Shown here piece by piece: positions 25,022-35,712 of a stretch of DNA of 64,000 nucleotides. The notes beneath the pieces were generated by a model. The model saw nothing but the letters and a program-made list of their open reading frames with translations. It did not search any database and was not told where the DNA came from. The stretch comes from Conidiobolus incongruus B7586 (Eukaryota > Entomophthoromycota > Entomophthoromycetes > Entomophthorales > Conidiobolaceae): NCBI GenBank assembly GCA_000697335.1, contig JNEM01013441.1, positions 1 through 64,000 on the forward strand, written 5' to 3'. Positions within the stretch are counted from its first letter, which is position 1; the number at the start of each line of letters is the position of its first letter. Made by a program: the position numbers and the translations under genes.

Positions 25022-25312
25022 TTCCAAAGAATGATATTTTTTATAATAATTTATTGTATCATTTTTAGCATAAATATCCACCGAATTGGTATTTGTGTTA
25101 TTAATAAAATTTTTACAACATATATTTATCTTCTTTTTTATATTATCATCCAATTTAAGCTTTATCGTTTTTTTCAATAATTTGATATTAATAAAATGAA
25201 CTATTTCTAAAATTAGAAGTGATTATTTATTAAGGCTGATTGAATTAAAATATAATGGAGTTTTAATATATACTTGTATTTCAGAATAATTCTAGGGAAT
25301 AGATAAATACGA

Positions 25313-26773
25313 TTATATACTGATTTCATGGGTTTTCTCTGTCAAATCATTTAATCCGATAGCACTCAAATTGACACAATCTCCAATAATAATGCACGAA
25401 GGAGGGTTAATATCATATTGTATTTGAGTTTTATCCAACTCTTCCAACGTGGTTTTGATGCATCGTTCGTCCGGATGCGTACTTCTTTCGACGAACATGC
25501 AAGAAAGATTTTTGGGGTATCCCAAATCTATCAATTTTTGTTTAAGAGGTTTACATACTCCAACTGCCATCAGGTAGACGAGTGTGGTGCCTGACGAATA
25601 TGCTGGAGGTTCAGGAATGTTACCACCTTGGGATCTCGCTGTCAGTAGCATTAATTTGTCGCTAACACCGCGATGTGTTACCGGAATCAGTGAAGAGTGA
25701 GCACAGCTTATCGAACTCGAAATACCGGGAATTGAGATAGGTTTGTAGCCATGTTGTTGATAAAATTCAATTTCTTCACCTACGCGACCGAATACGAACG
25801 GATCGCCCTCCTTCAATCTGACTACTTTTTTACCCGCTTGGAGACCTTCTAGCACCCAATCGTTCAACTGCTGTTGGATGGGATCGGATGATCCTACGAG
25901 CTTTTTGGGAGCAATTCTGAGCTCGCCATTGACTAGATTTAATACTTTTGGTGATACGAGACGATCTGAAACTACTAATTCAGCTTCTTCGATTGCTTTG
26001 GCACCCGCTACAGTTAATAAGTCGGGATTACCTGGACCTGCTCCAACGATCGTTATGGTACCTTTACTTTCTACAAGTGAAGAATAATTGGGAACTTGAT
26101 TATTTTGATAATGATGCACCAACTGATCGATAATCGTTTGATTAATCTTTGCCAACTGATCATAAGACCACTTATCACACAAATCACAGCACCATTTCAT
26201 CCTCCTAGGCGCATTCTCATGACCAGGGTCAGCTTTCTGAATAGCTTCCCTAACCAATCCAAACCTGTCCATAGCTAATCCCGCATTCTTAGGTAAACTC
26301 TCAACCAATTTTTTACGTAGATTCTTTGCCAATCTTGGTGCCTTTCCGTTTGATGATACTGCAATCTGCAACGCATGATCTTTATGGTTGGACATGAACC
26401 AAAAATCACATTTTGGAATATCGTCAGCTACATTCACTGGAATTCCCCTTTGTTTACATAATTCGTAAATTCTCTGACCAAGCTCTGGAGGTTGATCAGT
26501 ACTCAAACACATGCTAACACCCTCCAAATCCTCAGGAACGAATTCCCTATCGATCCACTCCACCTCGTCATTGTCTATCCTAAACTGGACTTCTTCAGAT
26601 ACTTCAGATTTGGGACATACTACCGTGACTTTGGCGTCGGCTTGTAAACTTGATCGAATTCTGCTACTGGCTTCGTATCCTCCGCCTATTACGAGTATTC
26701 TTTGACCTTTGATTTGCCACGCTAGGATTAGTGACCCACCACCCTCAATTTTTTTAAACTTTGAATCAGACAT
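25313..26773 (-). CDS. MET8-MET1: bifunctional siroheme synthase: Met8 dehydrogenase/chelatase + uroporphyrinogen-III methyltransferase
   Basis: Intronless, 486 aa. Makes siroheme for sulfite reductase from uroporphyrinogen III. Residues about 20-185 form the Met8/CysG-N part: NAD-binding GGGYEASS at 30-37 and the VNVADDIPKCDFWF segment whose Asp (117/118) corresponds to the catalytic Asp of Met8. Residues about 238-480 are a class III (tetrapyrrole) methyltransferase: GAGPGNPDLLTVAG at 244-257, VVRLKEGDPFVFGRVGEE, and PGISSSISCAHSSLIPVTHR, all typical SUMT. The order (dehydrogenase/chelatase first) is that of bacterial CysG. A Cys-rich patch (CCDLCD) lies in the linker. Start is the first ATG; base use is less AT-rich than most neighbours. 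Genes for sulfate assimilation are not seen nearby. Confidence 0.93.
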   Translation of the reverse strand: MSDSKFKKIEGGGSLILAWQIKGQRILVIGGGYEASSRIRSSLQADAKVTVVCPKSEVSEEVQFRIDNDEVEWIDREFVPEDLEGVSMCLSTDQPPELGQRIYELCKQRGIPVNVADDIPKCDFWFMSNHKDHALQIAVSSNGKAPRLAKNLRKKLVESLPKNAGLAMDRFGLVREAIQKADPGHENAPRRMKWCCDLCDKWSYDQLAKINQTIIDQLVHHYQNNQVPNYSSLVESKGTITIVGAGPGNPDLLTVAGAKAIEEAELVVSDRLVSPKVLNLVNGELRIAPKKLVGSSDPIQQQLNDWVLEGLQAGKKVVRLKEGDPFVFGRVGEEIEFYQQHGYKPISIPGISSSISCAHSSLIPVTHRGVSDKLMLLTARSQGGNIPEPPAYSSGTTLVYLMAVGVCKPLKQKLIDLGYPKNLSCMFVERSTHPDERCIKTTLEELDKTQIQYDINPPSCIIIGDCVNLSAIGLNDLTEKTHEISI

Positions 26774-27296
26774 CTTTTTTACTGTGTTAGTTGTTTTAGC
26801 TTATATTCTTATTTATTGATATTTTTTAAATAATCAATTATATCTGGGTATTGAATGCTTTTAGAAGTATTTATATAAATTTGGAAAATGAATCACCCTG
26901 ATTAATTTTTCAAAAAAATGACGTGATTGGAATTAAAAATGATAAGGGTCTTTAGTACCCTAAAATTTCTGGTGACATTTTTCTAATGATTTTTAATTTT
27001 AAATTCTAAAAAAATTTACTATTTAAATTTTTATTGTAAAAATATTATATAATTAAGATTATTTGATATTTCAAACAACTTATTAATTTTTAATAAAATA
27101 TATATATAATAATTTTGGTTATCATATTAAATAGGAATAATTTCAATAGAATTTGAATGATTTTACTAAGTTTTTATACTTCCGTATATAGTGCTATTTT
27201 TTATTTAAACTTTTAATATAATGTTGATTAGTTTGTATTCCTTTCTCTAATTTGTAATATAACAGATTCTTTTCAAGTCAATCAGATCGCCAAATA

Positions 27297-27800
27297 TTAA
27301 CAAAATAAACGCAAAGTTAATATATTAATGGTGTAAATTAAATGTATATCATTAGATAAATAGATATTTATCATTATTTTAAACTTCCAACTAATGTCCG
27401 CCCAAACTGATGATTTTATTCTGAAAAGATTACTATTTTTGGTCTTGATAGAGGTCTGTAATCCTTTAATTGCCTTGCTTTGATCGATTAAATTCTTGTT
27501 ATAGAGAAAATTCAGACTATGAAATAAATGGTAATTCAAAGGTACAATATTGGGCGAATAGGTTTGGTGTTTTAACACTTTATCCTATTTAAATAAGAAC
27601 TTCTTTGTTGCCTTGAATATATATTAGTTTGTATTGTCATAATGGTACAAAATTGATTTAGTTTTTAATTTCTTTTTATACTTTTTCTTACAATATTTAT
27701 CAGACTAATTGGTGATTGATATAATAAACTTGATGGTTTGATTCTCTAATAGGACATCAAATATATGGACTCCTCAATGTCCCAACCTGTCTAAGGTTTT
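27297..27800 (-). mobile_element. second mariner transposase relic (C-terminal two thirds)
   Basis: Reading the minus strand from about 27800, the following family landmarks appear in order: a WDIE block, GVHIFDVLLENQTIK (mariner GVIYFELLPRNQTI), a YHYDNTN block for the second catalytic Asp, KKFLFK*DKVLKHQTYSPN, then NYHLFHSLNFLYNK and a W..K.I.I tail. Several in-frame stops (some where Trp is expected), one apparent single-base frameshift near 27775, and Asn in place of Asp both in YSPD and at the third catalytic position show it is dead. It differs from the copy at 769-2042 in the conserved blocks, so it is a different subfamily or an older insertion. No terminal repeats were found, and the N-terminal third is not readable upstream. 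Confidence 0.7.
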
Positions 27801-28516
27801 TTTGGGAATTAAAACGCTTTTTGTGCTACATTAGTTCAGATTCTGTTTTCGTCTATTAATGCTGCCTGATGATATTTTCATATATCACATATTTTTCATA
27901 AATAATGATTTTAAATTGATATAAACCTTATTTGAATAATGTACAGAGATTCTTAACACAGCACTGAAATCATTGCTGTTTATTTTGTTTTGTGAGTTTA
28001 TGTGATACCCATTGACATGATTTCTGAATATATTTTAATTTTCTCGAATATCATGACATAGTTGAAATATCAAAATACAAATTATTTGACATTCGCAAGT
28101 TTAAATTTGAGTTCTTTTTAACAAATCCAATCAGTTTATTATCATCTATAGCAAAGTTATACCTAAATATTAATCATCATAATTATTGGAATTAAGATTT
28201 TTAAACCAAGTTTATAAATTATATAAAGATATAACTTTGTAATTATATGCTAAACATATTTCCCTATATACTTGTGTAGGTTTATTTTGTTGATCAAATA
28301 TTTCAATAATTATGAAAAATTATTAAACAATATCCAATAATATAATTTCAAAATAATTTTAAAACTTTAAATTTATTCCAGTTACTTTAGTATCTCTAAA
28401 ACCATCAAATTATAGTATAATATATATAATTCAATTTGATAGCATTTACGCAATATTCTATTGAATCAAATAATTATTAATTCTATCATTTCTATTCATT
28501 CCATTCAGCAAATTAG

Positions 28517-30384
28517 TTAGTGCTTGATTAAGTATTCGTTAATTCTTCTTAAAGTGTGACTACTTGGGTTTGCCTATAGAAAAAAAAATTAATATCTAAC
28601 AAAATAAGGAAATATTAATATATCACTTTGATTCTATATCTCATAATAAATCTCAGACAATAATTGATAAATTGTTTGTCAAAATGGGCATTAGGTTGTT
28701 GAAGATTTAATGTCACTATAATCACTGAATTAGTATAATGCTAAATAGTATATTAAATATTAAATTATTACTGTCTTTGGTCAAATAAGTTGCTATAGTA
28801 ATTAATGCCATGCCCACAGATCTATCCACACCTAATTAAAATTAGCGTCAACGATAGTAAATAATAAAACTGATTTACCTTGTGCACAGTGAAACAAAAC
28901 CTTTTGACCATTCTTCAAAGGTTCTTTAACAAATTCCAACATTTTTGGAATACAGTTAAAGAATTCATACTGTCCTTTTTTACCTTCTGGTATGTTTAAA
29001 TATAAATAACGATTTTGGAGGTCTTCCGACGGTAGACTTGTCGGCATTTCGGAGTATTCGAGATTGCAGCAATTGATAATAATGTCAAATTGGGACCAGC
29101 AGTTTGGAGGTTTTCCTATTTAAACATTTAATTAGGCTGATTTTTATAATTATGTAATGTTAATTACCTGCTTGTCTTCCTCCGATCGCTATATTAGTAT
29201 TCCCGATAAAATCGAAATAACTATTATTAGAGTCATTACTATTTAACTCTTCCTCATTCCAACTTTGGACCAGTTCTAAAACCAACACCTCCAAATCCAA
29301 GGGGCTGGCATTCAAAATCTGATCAACATTAGACCAAAAACATTTTGGGACGAGTCCCAAACTCCACGTCTCTTCGTCGTCGCCAGCACCTTGGACATAG
29401 TCGAAAGGCACATGACAATCTACGACTTTTGTGCCCAGTTGGCTTGTCGAAACACAAAGTATCGGGTAGTAGTCAGGAGATTGAAAACTCGGGATAAAAT
29501 CTTCGAGGAATGGGGTCTCCGGCGATATCCATATAGGTCTTAGGGGTTTGGTTATTAAATGAGCGATTGGGGAAAGATCTGTCGACTATTCATTATATTA
29601 ATATATCATCATATTACAAATATCTATTAAAAATTACCATTAGTTTGTCAACTAGTTCTGGTAATTTTAACTCAATTGAATGAGCTTCCTCTGGAGATAC
29701 AATACTGGGAACGTGATGAAAACTTAGATCCCAATCCTTAGAATAATGTTCAAGATCTATAGTGTGAAAATACTTTTGAATACATCGATTCAAAACACAA
29801 CACCAAATCGGGATAGTTTTAGATTGTGCGTCCGAGAATTGTTTACCCTTTTGTGTTGAATCAAATATTATTAATCTAACAATAATCAATAACTATATAT
29901 ATATATATATATATAATCTATGAGCTAATATACCCTTTATATTCTTTTATGAGACTTAATAAATGAAAATTAGTTCTAACCAAACTAAAATCCCATTTAC
30001 CGAAGTGGCCATCAGTTGATTTAAAATAACATTCGTTTAAAACCCTCTAACCAACCAGTTAATTATATTGAATAACAATATTTAGTTAATATTACTTTTC
30101 TAGGGTTTATGTACCAATTACCACATCTCAAATTACCTAGACTCAATGAATATTAAATTACTATAAAATTTATACAGTATTTTACCTACTATACCAAATT
30201 CTGAATAATTTTCAATTATAAAATCGACGAATTGGGAATCATAATAAATGGAATGTAATCGATTATATCTATTCAATAATTAGTAATAAATGATATTAGG
30301 GAATTTATATATTTACAAAGATTTTTTATCTTTTTTAATATTTCTGAAAGTTTTATTGAATTTAGAATTAGATTCGAATGCCAT
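28517..30384 (-). CDS. RIT1: tRNA 2'-O-ribosylphosphate transferase Rit1 (10 exons)
   Basis: Adds 2'-O-ribosyl phosphate to A64 of initiator tRNA-Met, keeping it out of elongation; found in fungi and plants. Exons (minus): 30317-30384, 30186-30268, 30096-30136, 29934-30046, 29638-29875, 29168-29585, 28879-29115, 28772-28831, 28627-28724, 28517-28573; 1413 nt, 470 aa (yeast 513). Introns 47-58 nt, frame closes. Motifs: GNLRCGNWYINP, YFKSTDGHFGKWDFSL, IIFDSTQKGKQFSDAQSKTIPIWC (catalytic half), LRPIWISP, then a C-terminal phosphatase-like fold with VLFHCAQGVDRSVGMAL (HCxxGxxRS, the DUSP loop) and a last ANPSSHTLRRINEYL matching the family's NPSRATLQSVNSFL. Start is the first ATG. The intron at 29876-29933 contains (TA)11. 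Confidence 0.93.
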
Positions 30385-30599
30385 TTTGACAGATATTTTA
30401 ATAAATTAATTAAAATATAAAAGTATATATTTTGAAGGTTTGATTAAATTTATTAACAAAGTGTTATGATAGAATTTATGGGATCAACATTAATACATGT
30501 GAATTAATAATTAAAAAGAAAATATTAAAAATAATAAATATAAAAATTTAAAAAAAAATAAGGAGTAAGCATTATATTATTAAAATTATATAAAAAATT

Positions 30600-32006
30600 T
30601 TAACACAAATCATAAACTTTAACATAATCAATAGCGAAAGCTCTGGACAAATCCTCCTTCCAAGTAGGTCCCCACTGAGAATCCTTACTATTCCAGAATT
30701 TACGGGCTGCAATATCCCCAGAATCCGAATTCTGCCACGGTTTATTTCCCACACCATCTGGGAAGTAACCATTATTCGTACCGACTGCCAAGTTGATGAT
30801 CAGGTAGAATTCTTGGTCAAATGGAGCTGCTGGCTCCCACTCCGATTGCTCTCCCGACCATGGGTTCACAGTAGTGTTGGCGTATTTGCCCTTGTCGAAG
30901 AACGATTTGCTAGGTCGGTAGAAATCGGGATCAGGTGGGGTATTGAGAGCTTCGCGGTACGTCGTTTGATAAGCGTTCTTGCCCACGAAATCAATTTCTA
31001 GGATGGGTTGATCGTCCACGAAGGTTTTAATGCCCCATGGTGTCCATTCTAAAACATAGTTGTGGAAATTGTTATTTTCTCCCGCGGTACTGTTGGGATG
31101 GAGAAGTGGATGGTCGACCCTCCGATGGTATCTAGAGCGCTCAGAGTTAGGGATTTTTACGGATGCTGTGGTTTTTGCAAAATTACTTCTCGTCCAATCT
31201 ATTCCCCAATGTAATGTGGACCTTACGATGTTGTTACCTTCGCCGCCCTTGTAAGTCTCGGGACGATTTCCTCTAGATTCCAATAGATCGATTTCGCCGC
31301 TGGATGGCCAGGTGCCGTAAGCTTGACGCCTTGGTAGTAGCCAAATCGCAGGCCACAACCAATCCCCTGATGGCAACCTTGCACGAATATCGATCTTACC
31401 ATATTTGATGGTAAACGAGTCTACAGAGCGTATCAATGCACTTTTAATTGGATTGACAATTGCACCAGTCTTCGCATCGGATTTCTTCTTACATCCATTA
31501 AACAAAGCACCCGTACATTGTGAAGGCGGATCATTCCCATTCAGATCCACCTCCATATCATTCAATAGATGCTTGACTTCCTCCGGAGTATTCGCCGTAA
31601 ATGTCGGATATAGATACAGGATGCCGTTCTTAATGAAAGAATTGGTGCGGTTGTTAATATACATCTGAAATTCGTTGTTACCGCCTCCCCCGAGGGTAAT
31701 ATCGTGACGCCATCTGTTTAAGTCCAGAGTTTTGAAATTGTCTTCGAGTTTCGGGCACCATTGAGCTTTCAGGTTAGAACTTCCACTTCGAATTTCTTCA
31801 AAGTACTTTTGGTAATTGTGACTGTTCCCAAACATGGTGGATTTTGCAGGTTGTTCTGATAGAGGTTCATTATAATGGTAAGATAGTGGAGGAGGTGAAT
31901 TGAAATGGTAATAGCCATAAGGCCTACCGGCATTTACCAATGCACTATTTGACCAAATAAACAATATTAAAACATCACAAAAATTGAGCATCATTCCAAA
32001 GATCAA
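30600..32006 (-). CDS. secreted glycoside hydrolase family 16 beta-1,3-glucanase-like protein
   Basis: Single exon, 468 aa. Residues 1-26 are a signal peptide (MIFGMMLNFCDVLILFIWSN...); a start at Met5 or Met6 is equally possible. A Pro/Tyr-rich linker precedes the jelly-roll domain from about residue 85. The catalytic motif GEIDLLES holds both carboxylates (nucleophile Glu238, Asp240, acid/base Glu243). WPAIWLLP before it, the IKTFVDDQPIL strand and FYLIINLAVG are typical of the laminarinase / beta-1,3-glucan-recognition (GNBP-like) branch. With intact catalytic residues it is probably an active endo-beta-1,3-glucanase acting on cell-wall or food glucan. Lack of introns and a higher GC than neighbouring RIT1 stand out. 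Transfer from another lineage is possible but unproven. Confidence 0.9.
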   Translation of the reverse strand: MIFGMMLNFCDVLILFIWSNSALVNAGRPYGYYHFNSPPPLSYHYNEPLSEQPAKSTMFGNSHNYQKYFEEIRSGSSNLKAQWCPKLEDNFKTLDLNRWRHDITLGGGGNNEFQMYINNRTNSFIKNGILYLYPTFTANTPEEVKHLLNDMEVDLNGNDPPSQCTGALFNGCKKKSDAKTGAIVNPIKSALIRSVDSFTIKYGKIDIRARLPSGDWLWPAIWLLPRRQAYGTWPSSGEIDLLESRGNRPETYKGGEGNNIVRSTLHWGIDWTRSNFAKTTASVKIPNSERSRYHRRVDHPLLHPNSTAGENNNFHNYVLEWTPWGIKTFVDDQPILEIDFVGKNAYQTTYREALNTPPDPDFYRPSKSFFDKGKYANTTVNPWSGEQSEWEPAAPFDQEFYLIINLAVGTNNGYFPDGVGNKPWQNSDSGDIAARKFWNSKDSQWGPTWKEDLSRAFAIDYVKVYDLC

Positions 32007-32824
32007 AACTATAACAAAATTTTCTACAATATATTATATCCACATCTTTTAAATCACTGGAAAAAGTGGCAAATTCGACGATATTTAAATTTATGGCTCA
32101 ATTCAGTTTGAAAATGCCTAAATTGTTCAAAATTTTTTTGTGGTTAATGTCATTTTAATGTCTTATTGATCATCTCATCAATAACTTAATTTGGAAAATG
32201 AATTCAATTTTATTTCTTTTTAATCATCTTCTATACAGTTATTATGATTATTTGATAATTTTAAAGTTCATATTGAAGGCTTATTATTTTAGATGATCAT
32301 TTTATAAAGATAGCTGTAGTCAGAATTTCCACTGGTTATAAGCACGCCTGTCAATATTTAATAAAGACTTACATAAATTATCACTTGCAGCACAGATACT
32401 TGGGTTGTTAATGTTGATTATGACATTTGATTTTCAATCTAATTTTAATATCAATTTATCTATGTTAATTATATTCTATTCAAATTTTTTCAAGTCTTAA
32501 ATCCTTTGCTTTATTTATTCTTTGAATACTTGGATTTTTAATATTATATATTGAGTTACTCTTATTATTTTTCACTTAGTATAAATATTAAATATTTCTT
32601 AATAAACTCAATATCATTTTAACACAAACTTTTAATAAATTTAATTTAATTTTATTTATTGTCAATATAGTTGTTTGAAGTTGGTAAAGTTAATTTAATC
32701 TTGTCAATACTAATTTCCTTTACATATAAATTAAAGACTAACATTATCTTGCTATTATTACACTTCGTGAACTTTATCTTTGCACTTTAATACTATTTAA
32801 AGAGTGATTACCAAGTCTTAAGTG
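32007..32824. other. AT-rich spacer
   Basis: 5' region of the glucanase gene (minus) leading into a nuclease relic (plus). The N-terminal half of that relic would fall here but I cannot read it. Confidence 0.4.
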
Positions 32825-33445
32825 GAATGTAATAAAAGAGGAATTCTGGCCTTTTATCCTGATATACAGGTTTTTATAATACGTTACTCTCCTTTTAATT
32901 TGTATATTAAATCAGGAAAAAAATATTGCGAGAGTTTATTTTCACTGTCATGCTTATCAAAAAATAGAAAAGAAATTGCCTCAAAAAGAAATTAGCTATA
33001 AATAATAATACAAGCTAGAAAGGGAGCTGAAAAAATTAAAGATTTCAAAGCTTGTAAATAAAATACACAAAAAAATTTCATTATTGAAAATATCAGTGTT
33101 TGGTTTCTTGAATGAGGCTTTAAGGATGGTAAAAAAGTGAATATACTATTGAGAGTAAAAATATATCGGCAATGTTAAGACGGTCTTATTACAAACTTAA
33201 GCAATGCTTACTAAAAAAATAAGAGAATACCCTTGGTACAAGGTAATCATTTACAACAAATATCATACATTCAAAATATATGGTAATTGTGGATATTTGC
33301 ATATATAACTTAAATCAAGTAAGACTTTCGAATGTCCTCAATATCATTCAAAGATGGATTGGGATGTCAATATTGCTGGAAACATACGCCTCGACTATTT
33401 AATAGTCAATAAGCCAGTCTTCTATGGTTGGTGTTAAGGCTTACC
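32825..33445 (+). mobile_element. broken TnpB/Fanzor-like RNA-guided nuclease relic
   Basis: Remnants of the C-terminal RuvC half of a TnpB/Fanzor protein appear in order on the plus strand. 32843-32896: ILAFYPDIQVFIIRYSP, matching the RuvC-I form ALDPGVRTFxTxYSP. 33012-33060: a basic helix LERELKKLKISKLVNKIHKK. 33077-33100: FIIENISV, possible RuvC-II. From about 33207: AMLT then REYPWYKVIIYNKYHTFKIYGNCG, matching the family's REYP..VVxVNE.YTSKTCGNCG. 33309-33390: SSKTFECPQYHSKMDWDVN plus IAGNIRL, matching F.CP.C....DRDVNAARNILL (zinc finger and RuvC-III Asp). The pieces lie in different frames with stops, two zinc-binding Cys and the RuvC-I Asp are replaced, so it is non-functional. Fanzor is the eukaryotic TnpB family carried by DNA transposons and known from early-diverging fungi. 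No terminal repeats or guide RNA were identified. Confidence 0.7.
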
Positions 33446-34089
33446 CTTTAAGATCTCTGGACTATATACATGCCTTGGATAAGTTTAATTATCAACATAT
33501 AGTTCAAATACTTTTAAATAATCTTAAGGCAAATTGTAAATTTTATTTGGAAATAGGATCAATTAACAATTTGTTTCTCAATATACTAATAATTTCCCTC
33601 ACTTTGTAAACTTAATTATTTTGAGACTTAATCGAATATAGTTGCTTTTAATCTATCATTAATGAAATCTTATTAAAATAAGAGATCTTGCTGAACTAAG
33701 GTTGACTATAGAGAATTGACATTGAAATAAAAGATTTAAAATTGATGCATTGAAAGAACATATTATTGTATACAAGTAAATTGAACAATAAATCATATGT
33801 ATTTGTATATAATATATTTTATTTTAATATTTTTAATTAATTGATTTCCGAATATTATTATTCAATTTGTAATATTTGTACAAATTATAATTGCAAAACT
33901 TTAAAAATGATAGGTTATAATCCAGATTTCAAAATCTATTAATAATTCTATTTTTAATCTTCCCTTCACTTAATTATCCCATAAAGTTCGATCTATCGAT
34001 TATAACAAGAATCAAAACAATTAATACCAATCAAAAATACACATCACATTTCCCAATCACGTCCTTAATGGTTAAATCAATAAGACAAC
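33446..34089. other. spacer upstream of scramblase gene
   Basis: AT-rich; no feature recognised apart from the presumed promoter of the downstream gene. Confidence 0.4.
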
Positions 34090-35257
34090 ATGAATCGATT
34101 AATACATGCAAAATTATTAACTAAAATACCAAAGAGATATAATCAATCATTACTTAATATCAATCATTGTAATTTTGTAATATATCAGCTACCTTCAATA
34201 CTTCAATCTGCTAATTATGCATCGTTGAGATATAATGGTAATTATTACTGAGATTGAATTGATTAAATAAATTTAAGAATTGAAATAGATGACCGTTCTG
34301 ACTACAGATCCCGAAGAAGAATACAACCCACAAGATATACTGTAAATAACAGGACACAGTACGCAACGCCTCAAGTCACTGTAACCAATGTTCCAGAACC
34401 AAGTAACTCGGTGATTCAGGTTCATGACCCTGCTCACTATATTTTAGCTCATGGATCCCTTGGAGTTGCTAGACAGTTGGAAATGTTGAATGTGTTTTTG
34501 GTAAGTTGATTTATAAGTATCGAAATGATCATAATCCTAATAAATAATCAGGGATACGAGCAAGCCAATAGATATATTATTCATGATCAATATGGCAACA
34601 ATGTAGGTCTCATAGCCGAAAATCAAACCCTGTTATCTACAATTTCGAGACAATTCCTAAGAACGCACCGTCCCTTCAGTGCCGTTATCATGGATTTAAA
34701 CGGGAACGAAGTGCTCAAGGTGCGCCGTCCCTTTTGGCTCATCAATTCCAGAATTACGATCTCGACACCCGACGACAGAGTGATTGGCGAAGTGCACCAA
34801 ATCTGGCATCTCTGGCGACGTAAGTACGAATTGTTTGTTGGTAGGGACCAATTTGCAATGATTGATGCGCCCTTCCTTTCATGGGACTTCAATTTGGTAG
34901 ATAGAGATGGTGGTTTATTAGGATTTATTACTAAGAATTTTACTGGATTTATGAGAGAAGCAATAATATATTAATTATTATGTTATGGTATTATATTAAC
35001 ATATAATTTTAGATCTTTACAGACACCAGTCATTATGGTCTAGTTATGGATTCTCTACCCAACTCTTCAAGAAGTTTGACACTTGATGAACGTGCCGTAG
35101 CCCTCGCTACTGCAATTACGTTGGACATTGATTATTTTACAACTAGTTCGGGTCATAGTCATATGTAAGTTTTAACCATTTATTGATTTGATGCGATTAA
35201 TTAATTATTTGGTTTAGGCCTTTCTTCTGGTACTTTAGCAGTGATTCCTCAGATTGA
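34090..35257 (+). CDS. phospholipid scramblase family protein, Aim25-like (5 exons)
   Basis: Exons 34090-34237, 34289-34500, 34552-34959, 35013-35164, 35218-35257; 960 nt, 319 aa. The scramblase beta-barrel begins near residue 120 (RQLEMLNVFLGYEQANRYII), with LRTHRPFSAVIMDLNGNEVL, ISTPDDRVIGEVHQIWHLWRRKYELF and EIFTDTSHYGLVMD, the block carrying the Ca-binding-like loop. LDERAVALATAITLDIDYF is the conserved C-terminal helix, normally buried in the barrel. The N-terminus is basic and Ser/Asn-rich (MNRLIHAKLLTKIPKRYNQS), a plausible mitochondrial presequence, as in yeast Aim25 and human PLSCR3. The third intron starts with GC instead of GT (34960); skipping it is required to continue the scramblase sequence. 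Whether the family moves lipids in fungi is not settled. Confidence 0.9.
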
Positions 35258-35631
35258 TCAAGCCATTAAAGCTCATCTAAAAATATCATATTACAATGTT
35301 TATTTATTTTCTTCGAAAAATCACTATTATTAGATACCCGATAATCATTTTGTTTAACTGATTTAGTTAAAATTTGAGATTTTAAAATAAATAAAAATAA
35401 TACAAAGTTAAAATATAAAATAGTGAAATTAAATATTATGAAGAAAAGTGAATTGACATTGAAAATATTGCAAAGTATTAAAATAAATTTATATAAAACA
35501 AACGCTTTGAAAAATATAAAAATAATTAAGGGATATGAAATAATTGCAATTAAGAGAAAAAAATAAAGTTTGAGATGAAAATATTAATTTATTAAGGGTT
35601 TTAAATTAATTTTTGATGGGCAATCGATTAG
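35258..35631. other. spacer
   Basis: AT-rich; no feature recognised. Confidence 0.4.
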
Positions 35632-35712
35632 GACAAGATGGCCGAGTGGTTAAGGCGTGTGCCTAGAAAGCACATGGGATTTCCCGCGTAGGTTCAAATC
35701 CTGCTCTTGTCG
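35632..35712 (+). tRNA. tRNA-Ser (AGA)
   Basis: Acceptor GACAAGA/TCTTGTC pairs fully; D arm GGCCGAGTGGTTAAGGC; anticodon loop CTAGAAA with anticodon AGA (read as IGA, Ser UCN); long variable arm typical of serine tRNA; T arm TAGGTTCAAATCCTG. No intron. Confidence 0.95.
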
